Of a stretch of DNA of 64,000 nt, positions 1 through 8,011 are shown one piece after another. Positions within the stretch are counted from its first letter, which is position 1. Each line of letters opens with the position of its first letter. A model generated the notes under the pieces. It did not search any database. It was not told where the DNA came from and worked only from the letters and a program-made list of their open reading frames with translations. The DNA comes from Tsukamurella sp. TY48 (GTDB taxonomy: Bacteria > Actinomycetota > Actinomycetes > Mycobacteriales > Mycobacteriaceae): NCBI RefSeq assembly GCF_019656655.1, contig NZ_BPMV01000002.1, positions 1 to 64,000 on the forward strand, read 5' to 3'. A program made the position numbers and the translations under genes.

Positions 1-86
1 TGGGGATCGTGTCGAGCACAGAGTGCTCCACACCCCAGGGGCTTTCGCCGTTGGAAGTACAGTGATGGGGAGAAGTCGCCTCCAGG

Positions 87-1388
87 GTGACGGGAAGCGG
101 GTGGAACGTGGCAGCTGAGTCGGGTCGTGACGGCGAGGAACGCCGGCAGCGCGCAGGGTTCGTGAACCCTGCCGACCGCGGACGAGGCGGCGATGCGTCA
201 CGGGGCGGCGAGAAGCCTCGGTCCACCGGTAACCGCCCCACCGGCGACCGGTCCAGCGCGGACCGCAACGGCGGTTTCCGTGGTCGCGATGACAACCGTG
301 GCGGGCCGCGTGGCTCGGACAACCGTCGCGACGGCGACCGTCGCAGCGGGCCGCGCCGCGATGACAACCGCAGCGGGGGATTCCGCGGCCGGGACGACAA
401 CCGCTCCGGAGGCGGAAACTCGGGTGGCGGCTACAAGGGCCGTGACGATAACCGGTCCGGCGGTGGCTACAAGGGCCGTGATGACAATCGCTCCGGCGGA
501 TTCCGCGGCCGTGACGATCGGCGTGACGGCGGACGCCGGGGAGACGGCCCCGGCGGCGATCGCCGCGACTTCCGCTCCGGCGACAACCGCGACAACCGCG
601 ACAACCGCGGCGGCCCGAACAGCCGGAACGGTTCGCGTCCACAGAGTTCCAGCAATCGGGGCGGCCCGTTCAAGCCCCGCGACGACCGGCGTACGGACAC
701 CCGGCCGCGCACCAAGCCCGGCGAACCGTCGATCCCCAACGACGTCGACCCGAAGGAACTCGACGGCGCCATCCGTCGCGACCTGCTGAGCCTCGACAAG
801 AACAACGCCGAGATCGTCTCGGGACACCTGGTGCAGGCCGGGCGGCTCCTCGAATCCGATCCCGCAGCGGCACTGGCACACGCACGTGCCGCCCGCGAAC
901 GCGCGGGCCGCATCGCCGCGGTCCGCGAGGCCTGCGGTATCGCCGCCTACATGAACGGCGAGTGGTCCGAGGCGCTCAGCGAGCTCCGCGCCGCGAAGCG
1001 CATGGGCGGCGCCATCAACCTGCTCCCGATGATCGCGGACAGCGAGCGCGGCCTCGGCCGCCCGGAGAAGGCGATCGAGACCGCCCGTGGCGAGGAAGCC
1101 GCCAAGCTGACCGGCGACGATCGCACCGAGCTGCGCATCGTCGAGGCCGGCGCCCGCATGGACATCGGCGACTACGACAAGGCCGTCGTCACCCTCCAGG
1201 CGGAGGATCTCGACCCCGCCCGCCGCGGTTTCCACGCCGCGCGCCTGTTCTACGCGTACGCCGAGGCGCTGCTGGCCGCGGACCGTCGGGCCGACGCCCT
1301 GACCTGGTTCCTCAACGCGGCCGCCGCCGACGAGGAGGAGTTCACCGACGCCGAGGACCGCGTCGCCGAGCTCTCCGACGAACTGTGA
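87..1388 (+). CDS. Arg/Gly/Asp-rich N-terminus fused to a TPR-like protein (Rv1691 position)
   Basis: The 433-aa product has two halves. Residues about 1-205 are low complexity, rich in Arg, Gly, Asp and Asn, and carry five copies of G-[FY]-[RK]-G-R-D-D-[NR]-R. Residues about 215-433 are helical and alanine-rich, with spaced repeats such as AALAHARAARERAG and DALTWFLNAAAADEEEF that look like degenerate TPRs. Gene order (followed by the HAD phosphatase, tlyA, NAD kinase, recN) matches Rv1691. RGG-type tails usually bind RNA or drive condensation; that role is inferred here, not shown. The start is uncertain: GTG at 87 gives the longest form, but the in-frame GTG at 108 is also possible and neither has a strong ribosome site. 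Confidence 0.8.
   Translation: MTGSGWNVAAESGRDGEERRQRAGFVNPADRGRGGDASRGGEKPRSTGNRPTGDRSSADRNGGFRGRDDNRGGPRGSDNRRDGDRRSGPRRDDNRSGGFRGRDDNRSGGGNSGGGYKGRDDNRSGGGYKGRDDNRSGGFRGRDDRRDGGRRGDGPGGDRRDFRSGDNRDNRDNRGGPNSRNGSRPQSSSNRGGPFKPRDDRRTDTRPRTKPGEPSIPNDVDPKELDGAIRRDLLSLDKNNAEIVSGHLVQAGRLLESDPAAALAHARAARERAGRIAAVREACGIAAYMNGEWSEALSELRAAKRMGGAINLLPMIADSERGLGRPEKAIETARGEEAAKLTGDDRTELRIVEAGARMDIGDYDKAVVTLQAEDLDPARRGFHAARLFYAYAEALLAADRRADALTWFLNAAAADEEEFTDAEDRVAELSDEL
273..524 (+). repeat. In-frame RGG-like coding repeat
   Basis: Five degenerate 9-residue units of pattern G-F/Y-R/K-G-R-D-D-N-R lie at residues 63-71, 98-106, 115-123, 127-135 and 138-146 of the first gene. Spacing is irregular (12 to 35 residues) and the DNA copies differ at third codon positions, so the protein pattern is conserved more than the DNA. 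This is a coding repeat, not a CRISPR or a mobile repeat. Confidence 0.85.
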
Positions 1389-2335
1389 CGGCGTCCCTCG
1401 TCGAGGCCTACGACCTGCTGCTCGTCGACCTCGACGGCACGGTCTACGCCGGACCGGTCGCCATACCCGGTGCCGCGGACGCCCTGCAGGGGCTGCCCGT
1501 CACCTACGTCACCAACAACGCCAGCCGCGCACCGTCGGACGTGGCCCAGCACCTGCGCGACCTCGGCTTCGCCGCCCCCGACGACTCCGTCGTGACCAGC
1601 GCCCAGGCCGGGGCCCGACTGCTGGCCTCGATCGTCCCCGCCGGTACCCCGACGCTGGTCGTGGGAGCGCCCGCGCTGCGGGCCGAGGTGATCAACCGAG
1701 GGCTCGTCCCCGTGGAGACCGCCGAGGAGGCCCGGGCCGTGGTCCAGGGGCACAACCCCGAGACCGGCTGGGCGCGACTGTCGGAGGCCGCCCTCGCCAT
1801 CCGTGCGGGCGCCACCTGGGTGGCCACCAACACCGACGCCACTCTGCCCACCGAACGCGGCCTGATGGTCGGCAACGGCTCCATGGTGGCCGCCGTCGCC
1901 AACGCGACCGGTGCGGTGCCGCAGGTCGCGGGCAAGCCCGGGACCCCGATCCTCGCCGATGCCGTCGCCGAGGCCGGCGCCGCAGCCCCGCTCGTGGTGG
2001 GGGACCGGCTCGACACCGACGTCGAGGGCGGCAACGCCCTGGGCGCCGCCACCTACCTCGTGCTCACGGGCGTCAACGACGTGGCCGATGTGATCGCCGC
2101 CCCAGACATCCACCAGCCCACCTACATCGCCGACACTCTCGCCGGACTGCACGCCCCGCGCGAACGATCGCTACCGGGACCGCGGCCCGGCTGGTCCGCC
2201 GTCGTCGACGGTGACCGGCTGACCGTGACCGGCGCCCCGGACGCCGACCCCGCCGACGCGAAGTACGTGGCGGTCGCCGCGGCACGCGAGCTGCCCGCGG
2301 ACCGTCGGGCGGGCCTCGAGCTCGTCGTCCGCTAG
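1385..2335 (+). CDS. HAD-IIA family phosphatase (Rv1692-like, NagD type)
   Basis: The 316-aa product opens with the HAD nucleophile motif DLDGT (Asp15, Asp17). It continues with a C2-type cap, a lysine in AGKPGTPI, and the acidic loop GDRLDTDVEGG that completes the Mg site. The family dephosphorylates small organic phosphates; the Rv1692 protein is described as a glycerol-3-phosphate phosphatase, so lipid polar-head recycling is the likely role. I chose the GTG at 1385 because it overlaps the stop of the upstream gene by 4 bases (GTGA) and places the catalytic motif close to the N-terminus. The frame stays open further upstream, but there it only shadows the preceding gene. Confidence 0.88.
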   Translation: MTASLVEAYDLLLVDLDGTVYAGPVAIPGAADALQGLPVTYVTNNASRAPSDVAQHLRDLGFAAPDDSVVTSAQAGARLLASIVPAGTPTLVVGAPALRAEVINRGLVPVETAEEARAVVQGHNPETGWARLSEAALAIRAGATWVATNTDATLPTERGLMVGNGSMVAAVANATGAVPQVAGKPGTPILADAVAEAGAAAPLVVGDRLDTDVEGGNALGAATYLVLTGVNDVADVIAAPDIHQPTYIADTLAGLHAPRERSLPGPRPGWSAVVDGDRLTVTGAPDADPADAKYVAVAAARELPADRRAGLELVVR

Positions 2336-2345
2336 CGTGGAGCCG

Positions 2346-2579
2346 ATGAATCCGGAACAGTACGGCGACGCACCCAGCGACGCCAGTGATCCCGCAGTGG
2401 TTCGCACCGCCGTGGAGGACCTGATGCACCGGGTCGATGCGCTGGAGGACGCCCCCGTCGAGGACCTCGGCACCGTGGCCGGAGTCGGCGAACTCGCCAC
2501 CCTCGGACGGCAGGCCGCCCTGTTCGAGCAGGCGCACCAGCTCCTCGTGGACGCCCTGGACAGCGTGGAGCGAGCCTGA
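2346..2579 (+). CDS. Small conserved acidic protein (Rv1693 position)
   Basis: A 77-aa acidic, helical protein with no signal peptide or membrane segment. It fills the short gap between the HAD phosphatase and tlyA, where M. tuberculosis has the small gene Rv1693. The pattern VEDLMHRVDALEDAPVEDLG followed by a second helix ending QLLVDALDSVERA suggests a short coiled-coil hairpin. No function is known to me. The ATG at 2346 is preferred; a GTG three codons upstream is possible. The stop lies 2 bases before tlyA, so the two are probably co-translated. Confidence 0.7.
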   Translation: MNPEQYGDAPSDASDPAVVRTAVEDLMHRVDALEDAPVEDLGTVAGVGELATLGRQAALFEQAHQLLVDALDSVERA

Positions 2580-2581
2580 CC

Positions 2582-3397
2582 ATGGCCCGCAGAGTGCGGC
2601 TCGACGCCGAACTGGTCCGCCGCGGCATGGCCCGCTCCCGCGAACACGCCCGCGAACTCATCGAGGCCGGACGGGTCACCGTCAACAAGCAGGTGGCGCG
2701 CAAGGCCGCCAACCAGATCGACCCCGCCGACCCCGTGCACGTCACGGCCGTCGCCGGCGAGATCGACTGGGCCTCGCGCGGCGCCCACAAACTCATCGGC
2801 GCCCTCGACGCCTTCCCTGAGGTCAGCGTGACCGGACGCCGCTGCCTCGACGCCGGAGCCTCCACCGGCGGCTTCACCGACGTGCTGCTGCACCGCGGCG
2901 CGGAACGGGTGTACGCCGTCGACGTGGGCTACGGCGAACTCGTCTGGCGCCTGCGCGACGACCCCCGCGTCACCGTCATGGACCGCACCAACGTGCGCAC
3001 CCTCGAACCCCAGGCGCTCGACGGCCCCGTCGACCTCGTGGTCGGCGATCTCTCCTTCATCTCGCTCGGCCTCGTCCTACCCGCAATGGCCGCCTGCAGC
3101 GCCGTGGGCGCCGATCTGCTGCCCATGATCAAACCGCAGTTCGAGGTGGGCAAGGGCAACGTCGGATCCGGCGGCGTGGTCCGGGAACCAGAACTCCGCG
3201 CGAGCGCCGTGCTCGGCGTGGCCCGGGCCGCCGCCGAACAGGGCCTGCAGACCCGCGGCGTCACCTACAGCCCGCTTCCCGGGCCGTCGGGCAACGTCGA
3301 GTACTTTCTCTGGTTGCGTCGCGAGGAGGGGCCGGTGACGCTCCCCGCCGACGTCGACGACATGATCGCAACAGCCGTGGCGGAAGGGCCCCAATGA
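2582..3397 (+). CDS. tlyA: TlyA family rRNA (cytidine-2'-O)-methyltransferase
   Basis: The 271-aa product has an S4 RNA-binding domain at residues 1-60 (LVRRGMARSREHARELIEAG) followed by an FtsJ/RrmJ-type methyltransferase. The SAM motif is CLDAGASTGGFTDVLL; the catalytic region includes VVGDLSFISL and IKPQFEVGKGNVGSGGVV. In mycobacteria TlyA 2'-O-methylates 16S and 23S rRNA, and its loss gives capreomycin resistance; the haemolysin name is historical. Length and domain order are normal for the family. The gene ends in a 4-base ATGA overlap with the NAD kinase. Confidence 0.95.
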   Translation: MARRVRLDAELVRRGMARSREHARELIEAGRVTVNKQVARKAANQIDPADPVHVTAVAGEIDWASRGAHKLIGALDAFPEVSVTGRRCLDAGASTGGFTDVLLHRGAERVYAVDVGYGELVWRLRDDPRVTVMDRTNVRTLEPQALDGPVDLVVGDLSFISLGLVLPAMAACSAVGADLLPMIKPQFEVGKGNVGSGGVVREPELRASAVLGVARAAAEQGLQTRGVTYSPLPGPSGNVEYFLWLRREEGPVTLPADVDDMIATAVAEGPQ

Positions 3398-4275
3398 GCG
3401 AAGAGCGCACGTTCCTCGTAGTGGTGCACACGCTCCGCAAGGACGTGGACCGCACCGTCGAACAGATCCGGGGGCGTCTCGACGAGGCGGGCGTCCGGAT
3501 GAAGCTCGAGAGCGATGTGAGCGACGCCCCGGACGACGCGGCCTTCGGCTGCGAGGTCGTGGTGGTGCTCGGCGGCGACGGCGGCTTCCTCCGCGGCGCC
3601 GAACTGGCCCGCCGCGCCGGCGTCCCCATCGTCGGGATCAACCTGGGCCACGTGGGTTTCCTCGCCGAGAGCGAGATGGACAGCGTGGCGTCCACGATCG
3701 ACGATCTGCTGGCCCGCCGGTACACGGTGCAACCGCGGATGACCCTCGACGTCGAGATCCACGACGGCACCGACCTGATCTCCCAGGGCTGGGCCCTCAA
3801 CGAGGTCTCCGTCGAGAACCGTTCACGGCAGGGCCTTCTCGAACTCGTCACCGAGGTCGACGACCGCCCCGTCTCCCGGTTCGCCTGCGACGGTGTCCTG
3901 GTGGCCACCCCCACCGGCTCGACCGCGTACGCCTTCTCGGCCGGCGGCCCCGTGATGTGGCCCGACCTGGAGGCACTGCTCATCGTGCCGAGCAACGCCC
4001 ACGCCCTGTTCGCGCGCCCCATGGTGACCAGCCCGCGCTCGACCATCGCGATCGAGGTCGAGGGCAGCCGGCACGAGGCGATCGCCTTCTGCGACGGCCG
4101 CCGCACCCTGGAGGTGCCCGAGCGCGGACGCGTCGAGATCCGCCGCGGCGCGGAGCCCGTCCGGTTCATCAAGCTGGGCGCGGCGCCGTTCACCGACCGG
4201 TTGGTGCACAAGTTCGAACTGCCGATCACCGGGTGGCGGGGACGCGGCGACGGCACCACGGGAAGCGGGGGATAG
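3394..4275 (+). CDS. nadK: NAD kinase
   Basis: This 293-aa enzyme phosphorylates NAD to NADP. It shows the family signatures GGDG at residues 60-63 (VVVLGGDGGFLRGAE), the NLGHVGFLAE loop, and the nucleotide-binding stretch TPTGSTAYAFSAGGP with the downstream SNAHALFARPMV. Mycobacterial homologues (PpnK) can use polyphosphate as well as ATP; that is family knowledge, not visible here. It overlaps tlyA by 4 bases and is followed after 3 bases by recN, as in M. tuberculosis Rv1694-Rv1696. Confidence 0.95.
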   Translation: MSEERTFLVVVHTLRKDVDRTVEQIRGRLDEAGVRMKLESDVSDAPDDAAFGCEVVVVLGGDGGFLRGAELARRAGVPIVGINLGHVGFLAESEMDSVASTIDDLLARRYTVQPRMTLDVEIHDGTDLISQGWALNEVSVENRSRQGLLELVTEVDDRPVSRFACDGVLVATPTGSTAYAFSAGGPVMWPDLEALLIVPSNAHALFARPMVTSPRSTIAIEVEGSRHEAIAFCDGRRTLEVPERGRVEIRRGAEPVRFIKLGAAPFTDRLVHKFELPITGWRGRGDGTTGSGG

Positions 4276-4278
4276 CGC

Positions 4279-6051
4279 ATGCTCGAAGAGATCCGGATCG
4301 ACTCGCTCGGCGTGATCGAGCAGGCGGCCGCCGAGTTCGCCGAGGGCCTCACCGTGCTCACCGGCGAGACCGGCGCCGGTAAGACGATGGTGGTCACCAG
4401 CCTGCACCTGCTGGCCGGTGCGCGCGCCGATCCCGGCCGCATCCGCGCCGGCGCCGAGAAGGCCGTCGTCGAGGGCAGGTTCTCCCTGGCCGGGGCGAGC
4501 TCGGCGGACCAGGTCCGCGAGGTGGTCGACGGTGCCGGGGGCGAGCTCGACGACGATGCGGTGATCGCGGTGCGCAGCGTGGCCTCCGACGGCCGCTCCC
4601 GCGCCTACCTCGGCGGCCGCAGCGTGCCCGTCGGCACCCTGGCCGAGTTCGCCGGGCCCCTGCTCACGGTGCACGGTCAGAACGACCAGCTCCGGCTGCT
4701 GCGCCCGGAGCGGCAGCGCGACCTGCTCGACGCCTTCGCCGGTGCGCCCGCGCTCAAGGCGCTGGCGAAGTACCAGTCCCTCCGCGAGGAGTGGCTGGCC
4801 GCGCGCGCCGAACTGGCCGACCGCACCACCCGCTCCCGCGAGCTGGCGCTGGAACAGGATCACCTCACCGCCGCGCTCGCCGAGATCGACGGCGCCGAAC
4901 CGCTTCCCGGAGAAGACGTCGAGACCGTAGCCAAGATCAAGCGACTGTCTGACCTGGACTCGCTGCGCGAGGCGGCCGACACCTCCTACGCCGCCCTCAC
5001 CGGATCCGGCTACGGGTCCGACGGCGAGGGCTCGGGATCGGTCCTCGATCTGCTGGGGACCGTGCGCGCCGCGCTGTCGGGGTCCGACGACGCCGCACTG
5101 CGCGGACTGTCCGAACGCGTCGAGGAGGCCGCCACCGTCGCGGGCGATGTGGCGAACGAGCTCGGCGCCTACCTCTCGGACCTGCCCAGCGACCCGTCGG
5201 AGCTGGAGCACCTGCTGCTGCGCCAGTCCGAGCTCAAGACGCTGACCCGCAAGTACGCGCCCGATATCGACGGTGTGCTCGCCTGGGCCGACGAGGCCCG
5301 CGAACGGCTGGCCGGAATCGACACCTCCGCCGAGGGACTCGCGGCACTGCAGGGCCGCGTCACCGAATTGGAGACCGGGCTGGTCGCGGCGGCGGCCGCG
5401 CTCACCGCCGCCCGGGTGAAGGCCGCCGGGACGCTGGGCAAGAAGGTGACCGGCGAGCTCCGCAAGCTCGCGATGGGTGGGGCGTCGATCACCGTCGACG
5501 TGGCACCCGATCCCGACGAGTCCGGCATCGTCGTCGACGGTGCGCCGCGTCGCGCCGGCGCGCACGGCACCGACGCCGTCGAGTTCCGGCTCGTGGCGCA
5601 CGACGGCGCGAACCCGCTGCCGATCGGGAAATCCGCATCGGGCGGCGAACTCTCGCGCGTGATGCTCGCGCTCGAAGTGGTGCTCGCCGCCACCGAGCAG
5701 GGCCTCACCATGGTCTTCGACGAGGTCGACGCCGGGGTCGGTGGCAAGGCCGCGGTGGAGATCGGCCGGCGACTCGCCGCGCTCGCGCAGCGCCACCAGG
5801 TGATCGTGGTGACCCACCTGCCGCAGGTGGCCGCCTTCGCCGACACTCACCTCACGGTGGGCAAGCAGACCGCGAAGAAGTCGGTGACCTCCACACTCAC
5901 CGCGCTCAGCCGGGAGGAGCGGATCGCCGAGCTGGCGCGGATGCTCGCCGGCCTCGGTGATTCGGATACCGGTCGCGCGCACGCCGAGGAACTGCTCGAA
6001 GCCGCCGAGTCCGACAAGATCGCCCAGACCGGCAACCACAAGGGGGAGTAG
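4279..6051 (+). CDS. recN: DNA repair protein RecN
   Basis: A 590-aa SMC-like ATPase for double-strand break repair. The N-terminal half has Walker A GETGAGKT (residues 29-36), then an arm with helical segments (about residues 150-380). The C-terminal half has the ABC signature SGGELSRVMLALEV and Walker B VFDEVDAGVGG, followed by the H-loop VVTHLPQVAAFAD. Length is normal. The ATG at 4279 follows the nadK stop by 3 bases. In M. tuberculosis the next gene is the steA homologue; here about 2.3 kb of accessory DNA intervenes. Confidence 0.96.
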   Translation: MLEEIRIDSLGVIEQAAAEFAEGLTVLTGETGAGKTMVVTSLHLLAGARADPGRIRAGAEKAVVEGRFSLAGASSADQVREVVDGAGGELDDDAVIAVRSVASDGRSRAYLGGRSVPVGTLAEFAGPLLTVHGQNDQLRLLRPERQRDLLDAFAGAPALKALAKYQSLREEWLAARAELADRTTRSRELALEQDHLTAALAEIDGAEPLPGEDVETVAKIKRLSDLDSLREAADTSYAALTGSGYGSDGEGSGSVLDLLGTVRAALSGSDDAALRGLSERVEEAATVAGDVANELGAYLSDLPSDPSELEHLLLRQSELKTLTRKYAPDIDGVLAWADEARERLAGIDTSAEGLAALQGRVTELETGLVAAAAALTAARVKAAGTLGKKVTGELRKLAMGGASITVDVAPDPDESGIVVDGAPRRAGAHGTDAVEFRLVAHDGANPLPIGKSASGGELSRVMLALEVVLAATEQGLTMVFDEVDAGVGGKAAVEIGRRLAALAQRHQVIVVTHLPQVAAFADTHLTVGKQTAKKSVTSTLTALSREERIAELARMLAGLGDSDTGRAHAEELLEAAESDKIAQTGNHKGE

Positions 6052-6061
6052 CTCCCCGTCG

Positions 6062-6256
6062 TCATGCCGGCGCGATCCCGTCGAGGGCCACCAGCGACGC
6101 GTGCACCGCGCGATCGTTGGATGTCCACGCCAGGACGTCGAGCGCGGTGTCGATCAGCTTGATGGCGTGTTCATCGCCGTGCGCGACCGCGCGATCGATC
6201 AGTTCGTCGGCTGCCGTCGGCGGGGCGATCGCGTCGTGAGGTACCTCGTAGACCGA
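6062..6256 (-). pseudogene. C-terminal gene remnant, 64 codons, no start
   Basis: Reading the minus strand gives a clean, coding-like tail that ends at a TGA, with motifs such as ELIDRAVAHGDEHAIKLIDT and DVLAWTSNDRAVHASLVALD. An in-frame TGA at 6257-6259 cuts it off, and no start codon with a ribosome site lies inside. It sits tail-to-tail with recN and next to the inserted 522-aa gene, so it looks like the surviving 3' end of a gene cut by insertion or deletion. The pattern GDEHAIKL recalls the tail of questin-oxidase-like (DUF4243) proteins; that is from memory and weak. Confidence 0.5.
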
Positions 6257-6383
6257 TCAGACCTATGCCCCACCAGTGCCAGCCGAGCAGCCCGACGATC
6301 TGTGTCCACCAGGATCGCCGACGGTCAGCTCATGGGCATCACGGCGCGTGGATGTGGTTGTCTATAGCTCTGTGGTGGTCCGC

Positions 6384-7952
6384 TTAAGCGCAGTCCATCC
6401 GGCGCAGCAAGATGGGGCCGGAGTCGCGGTCGGCGTAGATCAGCTCGGCGGCCCTGTTCGGCTGTGTGGTGAGCTGACGCGCGGTATTGGTGTCGGCGGC
6501 GGCGTCATCGGTGAGCAGTTTGAGGATCCGCACGAGGCGGTGGGGGCCATCGCCGTCGTAGCCGACGCAGAACTCATCAGTTTCGCCTGCCGGGACCGGC
6601 CAGGCGGTGCCATTGTCATCGGTGAAGAACGCGAGCACCGACCTCTCACCGGTAGTGATTTCGGCATTCACCAGGCCGCCGTGTGCCTCCGAGGCGCGAT
6701 CGCCGACGGTGTAGGTCAAGACCCCGGTGGTGCGGTCCTCGACTGCCCAGACATCGGCCGACAGCGGGTCGACGAGGTGGGCACGGTCGGCGCTACCGCC
6801 GATCTGGGCTGAGCGGGCGATTGTGAACCCCAACTCGTTGGTTCGAGCTCCCGCGGGCACCAGGCGTGAGCGCCAGCGCTGTGCGTGGGCGTTGCCGGTG
6901 AGCTCGTCTGGCGTGAGGACGCGAATGTGCTCGGCGACCCCCGTAGCGACTCCTCCGGCTAGGAGCGCAAGCAAATCTTCGCCGTCGAGGTCACTGACGG
7001 ACAGATGCGCGAGGGCGGTGAGATCCTCACGGGTCGGGCGGGTTGGAGGTTGCGCGGGGCGCTCGGGGGCGACTGCAGCGCTGGTGACAGAGCTGGCGAG
7101 CCGGATCAACGTCCAGGGGATGCGCGTGTACCGCCATCGGTCGATCAGGAGCTGCAGGGTGTGTGCCGCGGCAGGGTCGGTCCCGGCATCGTCGCGCAGC
7201 CGCTCAGCGGAACGGATAGGACCGGCGTCCCACCCTGCGGGCTTCAGCTCGATCGGCGGCAACCCGGGGCGCCAATGACGCATGGCTGCGGCGGAACGGA
7301 GCTGCACGGGCCACCACGGCAGGTCGAAGTCCGGTATGACGTCGACGAGGTCGGTCCAGCCCGCGGTCCAAGCGCCGCTGTTATCTAGGACTGTGATGTA
7401 CGGCGCTGCCGTACCGTGGCCAGCCGGGTAGAAATCGTTGCTCGGCAGCACGATCGCGGTGTCGTCGGGTGCATAGCCGCGCATTGCCTCGCGGGCACGG
7501 TCTAGCTCCATGAGAGCGGGCAGTGTCCCCGGCGGGTCGAGGCGATAGGTCAGGGCGATCGAGGGGCCGGCGTCGTTCGGGTTGATTAGGTACGCGAACC
7601 ACGTGATCGCCCGGCCGCGGTCATCGTCGACCGAACGCAGTGTGAATGATGTTGTGAGCGTGGGGGGAGCGAACCGTCGACGTGGGTGCAGGCGCGGCAC
7701 TGGCCGTGGCCGGCGTCGAAGGTCGCTCGTGAGGCCAAGTTGGTAGTTGTAGATCTCGCTCGCGAGGTAGCTGGCAGTGGGGCCACTTGCAGCGCCAGAT
7801 GTTGGTTCAGGGAAGTCAGGATGGCGGCGCCGAGCGGTGGCGACGGAGGCCGGGGTGATGCCGAGTTGGACGGCGGTCTCGGTGACGCCGAGCTCCAGGT
7901 ACTTGGACCAGTGCTGCATCGTTTGCTGCGTCCGGCTGCTGGGAGGGTTCAT
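6384..7952 (-). CDS. Unknown accessory protein with N-terminal helix-turn-helix
   Basis: A 522-aa protein I do not recognise. Residues about 15-80 look like an excisionase/MerR-type winged helix: ELGVTETAVQLGITPASV, then RRRHPDFPEP and a SEIYNYQ segment. The remainder is a mixed alpha/beta body rich in Trp and Pro (FDLPWWPVQLR) with a linker near residues 310-325 (APERPAQPPTRPTR). No transposase, recombinase, helicase or nuclease motif is visible. It interrupts the conserved recN-steA order on the opposite strand, and its third codon positions look less GC-saturated than its neighbours, which suggests acquisition by transfer. Its upstream region holds AT-rich palindromes that it may bind itself. 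Confidence 0.75.
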   Translation of the reverse strand: MNPPSSRTQQTMQHWSKYLELGVTETAVQLGITPASVATARRRHPDFPEPTSGAASGPTASYLASEIYNYQLGLTSDLRRRPRPVPRLHPRRRFAPPTLTTSFTLRSVDDDRGRAITWFAYLINPNDAGPSIALTYRLDPPGTLPALMELDRAREAMRGYAPDDTAIVLPSNDFYPAGHGTAAPYITVLDNSGAWTAGWTDLVDVIPDFDLPWWPVQLRSAAAMRHWRPGLPPIELKPAGWDAGPIRSAERLRDDAGTDPAAAHTLQLLIDRWRYTRIPWTLIRLASSVTSAAVAPERPAQPPTRPTREDLTALAHLSVSDLDGEDLLALLAGGVATGVAEHIRVLTPDELTGNAHAQRWRSRLVPAGARTNELGFTIARSAQIGGSADRAHLVDPLSADVWAVEDRTTGVLTYTVGDRASEAHGGLVNAEITTGERSVLAFFTDDNGTAWPVPAGETDEFCVGYDGDGPHRLVRILKLLTDDAAADTNTARQLTTQPNRAAELIYADRDSGPILLRRMDCA

Positions 7953-7973
7953 GCCGTGAGCGTAGCATCTATT

Positions 7974-8011
7974 TATCTATCTAGATGTAACTGACGTAGA
8001 TAGGATAGATA
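7974..8011 (-). promoter_or_regulatory. AT-rich inverted repeats upstream of the 522-aa gene
   Basis: An inverted repeat TATCTATC (7974-7981) / GATAGATA (8004-8011) with a 22-base spacer lies 22-59 bases upstream of the ATG at 7952. The perfect palindrome ATCTAGAT (7979-7986) overlaps its left arm, and further TAGATAG and CATCTA copies flank it. This is the most AT-rich patch in the neighbourhood. It is a plausible promoter and operator for an autoregulated HTH protein; binding is inferred. Confidence 0.5.

Noticed and set aside
273-524. Repeats considered as CRISPR or tandem DNA element
   Set aside because: Copies are irregularly spaced, in frame, and conserved as protein more than as DNA; no unique spacers and no cas genes.
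198-1235. Long open frames on both strands across the RGG region
   Set aside because: The repetitive GC-rich sequence keeps several frames open. Only the plus-strand frame at 87-1388 has a structured C-terminal domain and syntenic neighbours; the others give Ala/Thr/Val or Arg/Pro runs.
3823-6039. 738-codon open frame opposite nadK and recN
   Set aside because: It is the mirror of strongly conserved genes, has no start signal and no family motif; high GC content makes such frames common.
5957-6367. Plus-strand frame running from the recN end into the insertion
   Set aside because: It has no coding character and mirrors the minus-strand gene remnant.
6384-7952. 522-aa protein as transposase or integrase
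   Set aside because: No DDE triad, no tyrosine or serine recombinase motif, and no terminal inverted repeats found at the edges of the insertion.
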